DNA of 64,000 nucleotides from Sphingomonas colocasiae (GTDB lineage Bacteria; Pseudomonadota; Alphaproteobacteria; Sphingomonadales; Sphingomonadaceae). The translations under genes were made by a program, and so were the position numbers. Within the stretch, counting starts at the first letter, position 1. Every line of letters begins with the position of its first letter. The notes below the pieces were generated by a model. The model made no database searches, was not told where the DNA came from, and saw nothing but the letters and a program-made list of their open reading frames with translations. The stretch is taken from assembly GCF_019880585.1 (NCBI RefSeq), contig NZ_JAINVV010000008.1, forward strand, positions 186,001 to 250,000, in the 5' to 3' direction. Positions 27,198 through 35,556 of the stretch are shown piece by piece.

Positions 27198-28618
27198 CGC
27201 GCGCCTCCCACCTGGCCCAGCGTAAAGTCCGAATGCGGCCGATAGGATGGATCGGAGCGATCGAAGACGATGCCGCCATCGATCCAGACCTTGTCCGCGC
27301 GCGCATAGATGCTGAACGGATCGGCGCTCCACAGCACGACATCGGCATTCTTGCCGGGCTCCAGCGTGCCGACGTTGTCGGCGATGCCGAGCGCCCGCGC
27401 CGAATTGGCGGTGAACCATTTGATCGCCTCGCTCTTGGGGATCTTCAGCCCCGCGCGCCAGGCGGACGACAGCGCCGCCGCCGCTTCCTGGTTCAATCGC
27501 TGGATCACCAGCGGATCGTCCGAATGGATGATCGCGCAGCCGCCGGCCGCGTGGATCAGCGGCGCGTTCTCCTCGATCGCGTCGAACACCTCCATCTTGT
27601 AGCCCCACCAGCTTGCCCAGGTGGCGACGCAGATATCCTCCTTCACCAGCATCGGCGCGATCTTGTACGCTTCGTTGGCGTGGTGGAAGGTGCGGATGCG
27701 GAAGCCGAATTCGCGCGCGATATCGATCATGTTCGCCATCTCGTCGGCGCGGTAGCAATGGTTCTGGACAAGGATCTCGCCCTTGAGCACGCCGGCCAGG
27801 GTTTCGAGCTGGAGATCGCGCCTGGGCGGATCGCCGACTTTCCCACCCTTTTCCCATTTGTCCCAGCGGCGCGCATAATCCTGCGCGTCGATCCAGGCCT
27901 TGCGATAGCCCGCGACATTGCCCATCCGCGTCGCCGGCGAGCGCCCCTTGGCGGCATAGACGCGCTTGGGATTCTCGCCGCAGGCGATCTTGAGGCCATA
28001 GGGCGCGCCGGGGAATTTCATGCCCTGCATGGTCGTGGCGGGCACGTTCTTGAGCGTGACCGAGCGGCCGCCGAACAGATTGGCCGAGCCGGGCAGCACC
28101 ATCAGCGTCGTCACCCCCGCCTGCCGCGCGGCATCGAGCCCCGGATCCTGCGGCCAGATCGAATGTTCGACCCAGGCCTGGGCGGTATTGGGATCGGTCA
28201 TCTCGTTGACGTCGTTGAGCGCGTCCGCGCTTTCCGGCTGCGACCAGGCGCCGAGATGCGAATGCGCGTCGATCACGCCCGGCGTCACCCATTTGCCGCG
28301 CGCATCCACCCGCTGATATCCCTCCGGCACCGGCAGGTTCGCGCCCACCGCGACGATCCGGCCGCCATCCATCAGCACCGTGCCGTCCGCGATCTCCGCG
28401 CCCGTCGCGGTGAGCACATTGCCCCCGACGAGCGCGACCTTGCCGACGACGGGGGCGCGATAGGTGCTCGGAAAGGGGTTGGCATCGATCGCACGGACCG
28501 GCTCGGCCGGCGCGGCGACGGTCGCCGTCGCCGCAGGAGTCCTTGCGGGCGGGGGACGCGTGGCCGCGCAGCCGGCAAGTGCGACGGCGATCGACAGGGA
28601 AAGCGCGGGCCTGATCAT
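27194..28618 (-). CDS. Secreted metal-dependent amidohydrolase, copy 2 (A2)
   Basis: A 474-residue amidohydrolase with a lipoprotein-like signal (VALAGCAATRP). Metal ligands are visible: His119 and His121 in IDAHSHLG, a His in LVQNHCYRADEM, the pair in RTFHHANEAYK and the Asp in AIIHSDDPLV. The C-terminal GTLEPGKNADVVLWSADPFS closes the composite beta-sandwich seen in dipeptidase-like and imidazolonepropionase-like members. Both ends overlap neighbours by ATGA. A peptidase or cyclic-amide hydrolase activity is plausible; the substrate is not readable. It is a close relative of A1 at 30614-32011. Confidence 0.88.
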   Translation of the reverse strand: MIRPALSLSIAVALAGCAATRPPPARTPAATATVAAPAEPVRAIDANPFPSTYRAPVVGKVALVGGNVLTATGAEIADGTVLMDGGRIVAVGANLPVPEGYQRVDARGKWVTPGVIDAHSHLGAWSQPESADALNDVNEMTDPNTAQAWVEHSIWPQDPGLDAARQAGVTTLMVLPGSANLFGGRSVTLKNVPATTMQGMKFPGAPYGLKIACGENPKRVYAAKGRSPATRMGNVAGYRKAWIDAQDYARRWDKWEKGGKVGDPPRRDLQLETLAGVLKGEILVQNHCYRADEMANMIDIAREFGFRIRTFHHANEAYKIAPMLVKEDICVATWASWWGYKMEVFDAIEENAPLIHAAGGCAIIHSDDPLVIQRLNQEAAAALSSAWRAGLKIPKSEAIKWFTANSARALGIADNVGTLEPGKNADVVLWSADPFSIYARADKVWIDGGIVFDRSDPSYRPHSDFTLGQVGGAR

Positions 28619-29337
28619 TTGCCGTCGGGCGTCACCGAGCGGACCACGCCGCCCTTTTCGTCGAGGAAGTCGATCGAAGCCTTTCCGTCCGCCATCACCT
28701 TCATCAGGATGCGCGGGCGGCCCATCGCGTCGTTGAGCATCACCGCGGAATCGCGATCTCGCGTCTTGCCGACATAGACACGCTGGCGGCCGAACGTGCC
28801 CTCCGCCTGGAATTTCTGCATCAGCGCGGTCTTTTCAGGACCATCGGGCAGCTTGCTGAAACGCATGGCCTCGTCGAAATCGAGCGGCGCATCGGGCCGG
28901 TCGTTGACGATCATGCCCGCCCAGCGGCGGCCCGCATATTCGCTCTGGGTCAGCTGGATCACCTGATCCTGCTCGAACTGATCGAAGCTCAGATGACCGC
29001 CGCCCGAAACCTTGCCATCGGGGCCCTTCTGGCCGCTGAAGGTGAGGCCACCATTCTCGGTGCCTTCGTTGTTGTAGAAGATGATGCCGGCGCCGCGATT
29101 GCCGCTGGGGTGCGGGCGTTCCTTGCCGTGATAGATGATGCCCGGCGATCGGCTGGTGTTCGACACGATCATGCGGATGGTGCCGTCATCCTCGCGCACA
29201 TTGATGCGCTTCACGTCGATCTCGTCGAACGCGGCCTTTTTGGGCGTGGTATCCGCCATCGCGCCGGTGCCGAGCGAAAAGGCCATGGCGGCGGTGAGCA
29301 CGCCCGAATAGAGGATGAGGAGCCTGTTGCCGTTCAT
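28615..29337 (-). CDS. Small secreted protein of unknown family, copy 1
   Basis: A 240-residue protein with an N-terminal hydrophobic segment (residues about 6-28, signal peptide or anchor). I do not recognise a named domain. It shares clear similarity with the protein at 53454-54176: FDEIDVKRIN, a PG-x(4)-GKE segment, FDQFEQDQ, a DRPD, GKTRDRDS, GRPRILMKV and SIDFLDEKGGVV. Conserved Asp/Gly turns suggest a beta-rich exported domain. It sits between the two amidohydrolase pairs with ATGA overlaps at both ends, so it is made together with them; a partner or substrate-binding role is possible but not shown. Confidence 0.85.
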   Translation of the reverse strand: MNGNRLLILYSGVLTAAMAFSLGTGAMADTTPKKAAFDEIDVKRINVREDDGTIRMIVSNTSRSPGIIYHGKERPHPSGNRGAGIIFYNNEGTENGGLTFSGQKGPDGKVSGGGHLSFDQFEQDQVIQLTQSEYAGRRWAGMIVNDRPDAPLDFDEAMRFSKLPDGPEKTALMQKFQAEGTFGRQRVYVGKTRDRDSAVMLNDAMGRPRILMKVMADGKASIDFLDEKGGVVRSVTPDGK

Positions 29338-30617
29338 TGTTTTTCTCCTGTCGAACGATTTTGGGTGATTGCGGGAAGATAGCGGTCGCGCAGCTCGGTC
29401 GCGCGCGAGGTCATGGGTTGTTCGACACCGCCGATCAGCACCGATACCGGCCGCGCGACGGTTTCCAGCGGATCGCCGTCCCAGATCACGACGTCTCCCG
29501 CCTTGCCCGGTTCGAGCGATCCGATGCGATCGGCCAGGCCGAAAATGCGGGCCGGATTGATCGTGACCGCCGCGAGCGCCGCCTGCCAGGGCAGGCCGTT
29601 GGCGACGGCATTGCCGGCATTATAGCGCATCTCGCGCTCGCGGTGATTGCCATTGCCCTGGATCGCGATCGTCACGCCGGCGGCGGCCAGGCGCCGGGCA
29701 TTGCCGAGCGTCGCGCCGAGCATCTCGAACGAGACGGGATTATTCTCGATCGGGGTCAACAGCACCGGCACCTTCGCCGCCGCGATCTCACGCGCGACAC
29801 GCCAGCCCTCGCCCGCACCCTCCAGGATCAGCTTTACCTTCTCCTCGCGCGCCATCGCCAGCGCGTCACGGATGTCCGATGCGCGATTGACCGAAACGAG
29901 CAAGGGCATCCGCCCTTCGACCACCGGAAGCAGCGCCTCCAGATCGACGCGCGACAGCGTGTAATCACGCGTCTCGCCGCGATCATAGGCGGCGCGGCGG
30001 CGCGCGAAGTCGCGCACTTCGGCGAAGATCGCCTGGAGCGCGACCAGTTCGGCGGCGCGCGCGCCGCCCGCGCGTTCGGCGCCGGCATCGCCCATGTCGA
30101 GCACCATCGCGACGCCGCGCTTCATCAGCATCGGCGCGCCACCGAGCAAGACCGCCGCCGCCTGCCCCGCGAAGAGCAGTTCGCGGCCCGCCGCATCGTC
30201 ATAAGCCGGCGTCGCGATCGCGCTGGTGATGCCGCCCAGCCGCGCGACGGGCAGCAGCAGCGAATCCGGGTTGAGGCCATAGCCCGCGTCGAACGCCGCG
30301 CTGATATCGCTTTTGCGCGTGCCGCGATCATCGGTCGATTCGACCGCGCGCACCTCGATCAGGCCGAGCGCGGTGCCCGACGCGACCAGGCCGGGCGTGA
30401 CGATCCTGTTCGTGGCATCGATGATCCGCGCGCCTGGCGGCACGGGCACATCCGCGCCGACCGCGACGATGCGGCCGTCACGGACGATGACGGTGCCGCG
30501 CGCGATCTCGCCCGCGCCGCCCATCGTCACGACGCGCCCGCCGGTGATCGCCACCGTCTCCGCCGCTGCCGGCAGCGCGACGGTCAGCATCAATGCGGCA
30601 AGAAGGGGCCGGATCAT
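29334..30617 (-). CDS. Amidohydrolase-superfamily pseudoenzyme, copy 1 (B1)
   Basis: A 427-residue secreted protein with a signal peptide ending LPAAAE. It has the amidohydrolase frame (VIVRDGRIVAVGADVPVP, ALAAVTINPARIFGLADRIG, GDVVIWDGDP) but no metal site: TPGLVASGTALG replaces the HxH segment, LEGAGEGWR replaces FHHANEAYK, and IQGNGN replaces IHSDD. It is clearly a paralogue of B2. It overlaps A1 by ATGA upstream and the unknown small protein by ATGA downstream. The repeated loss in two copies, both kept open and co-translated with an active A, argues for a retained non-catalytic role. Confidence 0.85.
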   Translation of the reverse strand: MIRPLLAALMLTVALPAAAETVAITGGRVVTMGGAGEIARGTVIVRDGRIVAVGADVPVPPGARIIDATNRIVTPGLVASGTALGLIEVRAVESTDDRGTRKSDISAAFDAGYGLNPDSLLLPVARLGGITSAIATPAYDDAAGRELLFAGQAAAVLLGGAPMLMKRGVAMVLDMGDAGAERAGGARAAELVALQAIFAEVRDFARRRAAYDRGETRDYTLSRVDLEALLPVVEGRMPLLVSVNRASDIRDALAMAREEKVKLILEGAGEGWRVAREIAAAKVPVLLTPIENNPVSFEMLGATLGNARRLAAAGVTIAIQGNGNHREREMRYNAGNAVANGLPWQAALAAVTINPARIFGLADRIGSLEPGKAGDVVIWDGDPLETVARPVSVLIGGVEQPMTSRATELRDRYLPAITQNRSTGEKQ

Positions 30618-32011
30618 CGCGCGAACTCCTGTCCCGGCTGGCCGAGCACGAAATCGGACGACCCCTGATAGCGCGGATCGGCGCGGTCCCAGCTCAGCAC
30701 ACCGTCGATCCAGACCTTTTCCGCGACGGCATAGACGCTGAACGGATCGGCGCTCCACAGCACCACATCCCCCATCTTGCCCGGCTCCAGCGTGCCGACG
30801 CGATCGGCGACGCCCATCGCCTTGGCCGGATTGGCGGTGATCCAGCGGATCGCCTGCCCGCGCGCGATCGTCATGCCTGCATGGTTGGCGGCGGTCATCG
30901 CGATCCCAGCTTCCTGGTTGAGCCGCTGGATCAGCAATCCGTCGTCCGAATGGATGATCGCGCAGCCGCCGGCCGCGTCGATCATCGGCGCATTCTCCTC
31001 GATGCCGTCGAGCGATTCCATCTTCGCGCCCCAGCTGTTCGCCCAGGTCGCGACGCAGATATCCTCCTTCGCGAGCAGCGGCGCGATCTTGTAGGCCTCG
31101 TTCGCGTGATGGAAGGCGCGGATGCGGAAGCCGAATTCGCGCGCGACATCGATCATCACCGCCATCTCGTCGGCACGGTAACAATGATTCTGGACGAGGA
31201 TCTCGCCCTTGAGCACGCCCGCCAGCGTTTCGAGCTGGAGATCGCGCTTGGGCGGATCGCCCGCCTTCCCGCCCTTTTCCCACTTCTCCCAGCGCCGGAG
31301 ATAGTCGGCGGCGTCGATCCAGGCCTTGCGATAGCCCGCGACATTGCCCATCCGCGTCATCGGCGCACGGCCCTTGCCGCCATAGACGCGCTTGGGATTC
31401 TCGCCGCACGCCATTTTCAGGCCATAGGGCGCGCCCGGGAACTTCATCGCCTGGGCGGTGACGGCGGGCACGTTCTTGAGCGTGGCCGAACGGCCGCCGA
31501 AAAGGTTGGCCGAACCCGGCAACACCATCAGCGACGTGACGCCGCCGCCCCGCGCCAGCCGGAATTTGGGATCCTGCGGCCAGACCGAATGTTCGGCCCA
31601 GACCTCCGCCGTGTTGGGAGAGACCGCCTCATTGCCATCCTCGTGCGAGGGCGTACCGGGTGACGGATAGACGCCGAGATGCGAATGCGCGTCGATGATG
31701 CCGGGCGTCACCCATTTGCCGCGCCCGTCGATCCGCTGATAACCGTCCGGCACCGCCAGATCGGCGCCGACCGCCTCCACCTTACCGTCGCGCACCAGCA
31801 CGGTGCCGGTCGCGATCTCCGCGCCCGTGCCCGTCAGGATCGACGCGCCGACAATGGCGAGCGGAGGATGCGGCGCAGGACGATAGGTGGAGGTAAAGGG
31901 ATCCCCGCCACCCACATCCTGCGCCGCCGCAACGCAGCCGACCGCTAACAGCAGCGCCGCGCCGACCAGCCGGCCAGCACCCAAAACCGTTCGTTCCGCC
32001 GCTGACCCCAT
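30614..32011 (-). CDS. Secreted metal-dependent amidohydrolase, copy 1 (A1)
   Basis: A 465-residue enzyme, first gene of the five-gene operon. A hydrophobic signal segment with a Cys (LLLAVGCVAAAQ) precedes the mature protein. Metal ligands are His109 and His111 in IDAHSHLG, a His in LVQNHCYRADEM, the RAFHHANEAYK pair and Asp in AIIHSDDGLL. The ATG at 32011 has GGAGG six bases upstream, which decides the start; the frame is open further upstream without similarity. It is co-translated with B1. Closest in style to prolidase/imidazolonepropionase-like amidohydrolases; the substrate is unknown. The divergent aminotransferase-ABC operon begins about 140 bases away. Confidence 0.88.
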   Translation of the reverse strand: MGSAAERTVLGAGRLVGAALLLAVGCVAAAQDVGGGDPFTSTYRPAPHPPLAIVGASILTGTGAEIATGTVLVRDGKVEAVGADLAVPDGYQRIDGRGKWVTPGIIDAHSHLGVYPSPGTPSHEDGNEAVSPNTAEVWAEHSVWPQDPKFRLARGGGVTSLMVLPGSANLFGGRSATLKNVPAVTAQAMKFPGAPYGLKMACGENPKRVYGGKGRAPMTRMGNVAGYRKAWIDAADYLRRWEKWEKGGKAGDPPKRDLQLETLAGVLKGEILVQNHCYRADEMAVMIDVAREFGFRIRAFHHANEAYKIAPLLAKEDICVATWANSWGAKMESLDGIEENAPMIDAAGGCAIIHSDDGLLIQRLNQEAGIAMTAANHAGMTIARGQAIRWITANPAKAMGVADRVGTLEPGKMGDVVLWSADPFSVYAVAEKVWIDGVLSWDRADPRYQGSSDFVLGQPGQEFAR

Positions 32012-32053
32012 AATCGACCTCCACCCCACAGCAGAGGAGCGACGGGCGCGGAG

Positions 32054-32093
32054 AATCCGCCACTCGCTTTTTACATCGGACGAGTGGCGGATT
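32054..32093. promoter_or_regulatory. Perfect 13-bp inverted repeat in divergent promoter region
   Basis: AATCCGCCACTCG at 32054-32066 and CGAGTGGCGGATT at 32081-32093 are perfect inverted repeats around a 14-base spacer. A second small palindrome GCGGA-gaa-TCCGC overlaps the left edge at 32048-32060. The element lies between the divergent amidohydrolase and aminotransferase-ABC operons, so it is a candidate operator serving both. Confidence 0.6.
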
Positions 32094-32149
32094 TGCCCGG
32101 CCTGACCATCGTCTCGGGCAGGGGAGATCCGCTTATCCCTGCGGATATC

Positions 32150-33373
32150 ATGAGGGGCTGGGCCATAGTGAGTGTACATCGTCTGGCGCGTCGCGCCGCC
32201 AATCTTCCGACCAGCTTTCCGGCGCCGCATTTTCCATCGGAACTCGAAGCCGATGTGATCCCGTTCGATTCGGGTTTCGCGGCGCCGCAATTGCTGCCGG
32301 ACCTGACCGATTTCGCGATCGCCGCGCTCAACGCGCATCGTGAGGAAACGCTGCAATATTCGCCGACGCACGGCCAGCCCGAACTGCGCGGCTGGCTGTC
32401 CGACCTGATGAACGAGGATGGCTGCGCGCTGACGCCCGACCATCTGCTGATCGTCAACGGCGCCAAGCACGGGCTGGAGCTGATCTGCCGGCTGCTGCTC
32501 GACGAAGGCGACACTGTCGTCGTCACCGCGCCGACCTATTTCACCGCGATCCCGATCTTCCGCAGCTTCGGCGTCGATTTCATCGAAGTGGGCCAGGACG
32601 CGCACGGCATCGACGTCGCCGCGCTGGATAGCCTGCTCGATGCACGGGCGCAGCAGGGGCTCGCCGCGCCCAAGCTGATCTACAATGTCGCCGATTTCCA
32701 CAATCCGACGGGCGCCACCATGTCACTGGAACGCCGCCAGGCGTTGATCGCGCTCGCCGATGCGCGCGGAATCACCATTGTGGAAGACACGCCCTATCGC
32801 CGCGTCCGTTTCGAAGGCGAGACCGTGCCGTCATTGAAGGCGCTCGATCGGAACGGCACGGTGCTGCATGTCGGCACCTTCTCCAAACTGGTGGCGCCCG
32901 GCCTGCGCATCGGCTGGGTCGCCGCCGATCCGGAAATCATCGCACGGCTGATCCGGCTGAAATCGGATGGCGGATCGTCTCCGCTCGTCCAGCGCATCAT
33001 CTATGAATTCGGTCGCTCACCCGCCTTCGCCGCGCATATCGAGCGCGTCCAGGCGGTCTATCGCGAACGGCGCGACCGCATCGTCGAGGCGGTGCGCCGC
33101 GAAATCCCGGCCGCCGAGATCGCGGTGCCGGAGGGCGGATATTATGTCTGGCTGACCTTGCCGTCGCATATCGACGGCGACGTGGTCACCGCGCTCGCGG
33201 CCGAGGCGAAAGTGAACCTGATCGCGGGCAGCACCTTCTTCGCGACGCCGGGCGCGGGCAATGCCCGCGCGCCCAGGAATCATATCCGTCTGTCCTACAG
33301 CTATGCGACGCCCGAGCAGATCGACGAGGGCGTGCGCCGGCTGGCCGGCGCCTATCGGTCGGTCGCCGGCTGA
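32150..33373 (+). CDS. PLP-dependent aminotransferase (class I, 2-aminoadipate/LysN-like)
   Basis: A 407-residue fold-type I aminotransferase. Landmarks are LQYSPTHGQPELRGWL, VNGAKHGLELICRLLL for cofactor binding, YNVADFHNPTGATMS, VEDTPYRRVRFEG and the Schiff-base Lys246 in TFSKLVAPGLRIGW. The usual MocR-type DNA-binding domain is absent. The start is uncertain: an ATG at 32150 or GTG at 32168 are both possible; a GTG at 32084 lies within the inverted repeat and is less likely. The stop overlaps the next start by one base (TGATG), making it the first gene of the ABC importer operon. It probably transaminates the imported compound or its product. Confidence 0.85.
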   Translation: MRGWAIVSVHRLARRAANLPTSFPAPHFPSELEADVIPFDSGFAAPQLLPDLTDFAIAALNAHREETLQYSPTHGQPELRGWLSDLMNEDGCALTPDHLLIVNGAKHGLELICRLLLDEGDTVVVTAPTYFTAIPIFRSFGVDFIEVGQDAHGIDVAALDSLLDARAQQGLAAPKLIYNVADFHNPTGATMSLERRQALIALADARGITIVEDTPYRRVRFEGETVPSLKALDRNGTVLHVGTFSKLVAPGLRIGWVAADPEIIARLIRLKSDGGSSPLVQRIIYEFGRSPAFAAHIERVQAVYRERRDRIVEAVRREIPAAEIAVPEGGYYVWLTLPSHIDGDVVTALAAEAKVNLIAGSTFFATPGAGNARAPRNHIRLSYSYATPEQIDEGVRRLAGAYRSVAG

Positions 33374-34494
33374 TGGCATCGGCCCCGCAGCCGCTGGTCG
33401 AGTTCCGCGGCGTCGAGAAACGCTATGGCGGCGGAACGCGGCCGGCCGTGGCGGGGCTGGACCTGACGGTCGCCAAGGGGGAGTTCCTGACGTTGCTCGG
33501 CCCCTCCGGATCGGGCAAGACGACCACGCTGATGATGCTCGCCGGCTTCGAAACGCCGACGGCGGGAGACATCATGCTCGACGGCCGCTCGCTCGCCAAA
33601 CAGCCGCCGCACAAGCGCAACATGGGCGTGGTCTTCCAGAATTACGCGCTGTTCCCGCATATGAGCGTTTCGCAGAATCTCGCCTTCCCGCTGAGCGTAC
33701 GCGGCATGCGCACCCAGGATATCGCGGCGCGCGTCGACGAGGCGCTGGCGCTGGTCCGGCTCGACGGGCTCGGCCATCGCCGGCTCGACGCGCTGTCGGG
33801 CGGCCAGCGCCAACGCGTCGCATTGGCGCGCGCGCTGATCTTCGAACCCGATCTGGTGCTGATGGACGAACCGCTGGGCGCGCTCGACCGCCAGCTCCGC
33901 GAAAAGCTGCAGGCGGAAATCAAGCGCATCCAGCGCGCGCTGGGGCTGACGATCGTCTATGTCACGCACGACCAGAGCGAAGCGCTGACCTTGTCCGACC
34001 GGATCGTGGTGTTCGCCGACGGCGCCGTGCAGCAGATCGGATCGCCGCAATCGATCTACGAACATCCTGCCAACGCCTTTGTCGCGGGGTTCGTCGGCGA
34101 GAATAACGGGCTGGCAGGCACCGTCACCGCGCGCGACGGCGATGTCTGCGAGGTCCGGCTGGACGGCGGCGAGGCGATCCGCGCGACCGCGATCGGCAAT
34201 ATCGCGCCGGGCGCGCGCGTCGTCACCACCATCCGCCCTGAACATGTCGGCATGGACAACGGCATCGACAGCTATTGCAACCGGCTGGATGCGCGCGTCG
34301 ACGAACTCGTCTATCACGGCGATCATAGCCGCATCCGGGCGACATTGCCGGGCGGGGCGACGCTGACGATCTGCGCGCCGCGCGGACGGGGGATCGAGCC
34401 GGCCGAGGCATTGCCGATCGGCTGGTGCGCGGATCGGTGCTTCGCCTTCCCGGCCGACGACTGGGTAGAGGATCCGCTGGGGGACGCGCAATGA
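33373..34494 (+). CDS. ABC importer ATP-binding protein (PotA-like)
   Basis: A 373-residue ATPase of the spermidine/putrescine-type importer family. Walker A is GPSGSGKTT with Lys49; the Q-loop is GVVFQNYALFPHMSV; the signature is LSGGQRQRVALARAL; Walker B is LVLMDEPLGALD; and the H-loop is VTHDQSEALTLSD. A C-terminal TOBE-type domain follows (IRPEHVGMDN). It drives import together with the binding protein and two permeases that follow, each gene overlapping or nearly touching the next. Confidence 0.93.
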   Translation: MASAPQPLVEFRGVEKRYGGGTRPAVAGLDLTVAKGEFLTLLGPSGSGKTTTLMMLAGFETPTAGDIMLDGRSLAKQPPHKRNMGVVFQNYALFPHMSVSQNLAFPLSVRGMRTQDIAARVDEALALVRLDGLGHRRLDALSGGQRQRVALARALIFEPDLVLMDEPLGALDRQLREKLQAEIKRIQRALGLTIVYVTHDQSEALTLSDRIVVFADGAVQQIGSPQSIYEHPANAFVAGFVGENNGLAGTVTARDGDVCEVRLDGGEAIRATAIGNIAPGARVVTTIRPEHVGMDNGIDSYCNRLDARVDELVYHGDHSRIRATLPGGATLTICAPRGRGIEPAEALPIGWCADRCFAFPADDWVEDPLGDAQ

Positions 34495-35552
34495 AGCGAT
34501 GGGCACGCATGGTCGCGACGCTCGGCCTCACGGCCACCACCATCGCGCTCTCCTCATGCGGATCGGACGCGCCGACGCGGCCGCTGACCATCGTCGGCTG
34601 GGGCGGATCGTCGCAGGACGCGCATCGCAACGCCTATTGGACGTCCTTCACCAAAACCACCGGCATCAAGCTGCGCGAGGACACCTGGCACGGCGGCGTC
34701 GGCGTGATCCGCACCAAGGTGATCGGCGGCGATTCGAGCTGGGATATCGTCCAGGTCGAGACCGAGGACCTGATCCTGGGTTGCGAGGAAGGGCTGTTCC
34801 AGCCGCTCGACTGGGCGGCGCTGGGCGGGCGCGGCGCCTTCGTGCCCTCCGCCGTCCATGAATGCGGCGTCGGCGCTATGCTCTGGTCCTATCTGATCGG
34901 CTATGACGGCGACCGGATCAAGGGACCGGGGCCGCAAAGCTGGGCCGATTTCTGGGACGTGAAGCGTTTTCCCGGCAAGCGCGGCATGCGCAAAACGCCC
35001 AAATATTCGCTCGAATTCGCGCTGCTCGCCGATGGCGTGCCGCCAGCGCAGGTCTATCCCACGCTGCGCACCGCGTCGGGCGTCGATCGCGCATTCCGCA
35101 AGCTCGACGCGCTCAAGCCCAATATCGTCTGGTGGTCCTCGATCTCGCAGGTGCCCGATCTGATCGGATCGGGCGAGGTCGCGATGTCGGTGACGAGCCC
35201 GGGCCGGCTGATCGTCGCCAACCAGACCGAGAAGCGCAATTTCAAGGTGAGCTGGCACGGCAATATCTACGCCGTCGATTATTGGGTGATCCTGAGCAAC
35301 AGCCCGCGCAAGGCCGAAGCGAACGAACTGCTGCGCTACATGACGCGTCCGGAAAACCAGATGCGCCTACCCACCTTCATTCCCACCGGCCTGACCAGCG
35401 TGGAGGCAGGAAAAAGGATCGATCCACGCTACAAGCGCGACACTCCGTCCGATCCCGCCAACATGACCGACGCGCTCGCGCTCGATGGCGATTTCTGGGT
35501 GGAATATGGCGACCAGCTCACCCAGCGCTTCAATGCCTGGGTCGCGCGCTGA
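34491..35552 (+). CDS. ABC importer substrate-binding protein (PotD-like lipoprotein)
   Basis: A 353-residue binding protein with a lipoprotein-type signal (TTIALSSCGSD, Cys about residue 20). The mature part begins TIVGWGGSSQDAHRNAYW, typical of the PotD/extracellular solute-binding family 1, and includes DIVQVETEDLILGCEEG. The ATG at 34491 overlaps the ATPase gene by ATGA. Family members bind polyamines, but also other amino or iron-containing compounds, so the ligand is open. Adjacent aminotransferases favour an amino compound. Confidence 0.9.
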   Translation: MKRWARMVATLGLTATTIALSSCGSDAPTRPLTIVGWGGSSQDAHRNAYWTSFTKTTGIKLREDTWHGGVGVIRTKVIGGDSSWDIVQVETEDLILGCEEGLFQPLDWAALGGRGAFVPSAVHECGVGAMLWSYLIGYDGDRIKGPGPQSWADFWDVKRFPGKRGMRKTPKYSLEFALLADGVPPAQVYPTLRTASGVDRAFRKLDALKPNIVWWSSISQVPDLIGSGEVAMSVTSPGRLIVANQTEKRNFKVSWHGNIYAVDYWVILSNSPRKAEANELLRYMTRPENQMRLPTFIPTGLTSVEAGKRIDPRYKRDTPSDPANMTDALALDGDFWVEYGDQLTQRFNAWVAR

Positions 35553-35556
35553 AACC

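Noticed and set aside
25935-28292. A 785-codon minus-strand frame suggesting a fused double amidohydrolase
   Set aside because: The N-terminal part is A2 read out of frame; two separate genes with an ATGA overlap explain the region.
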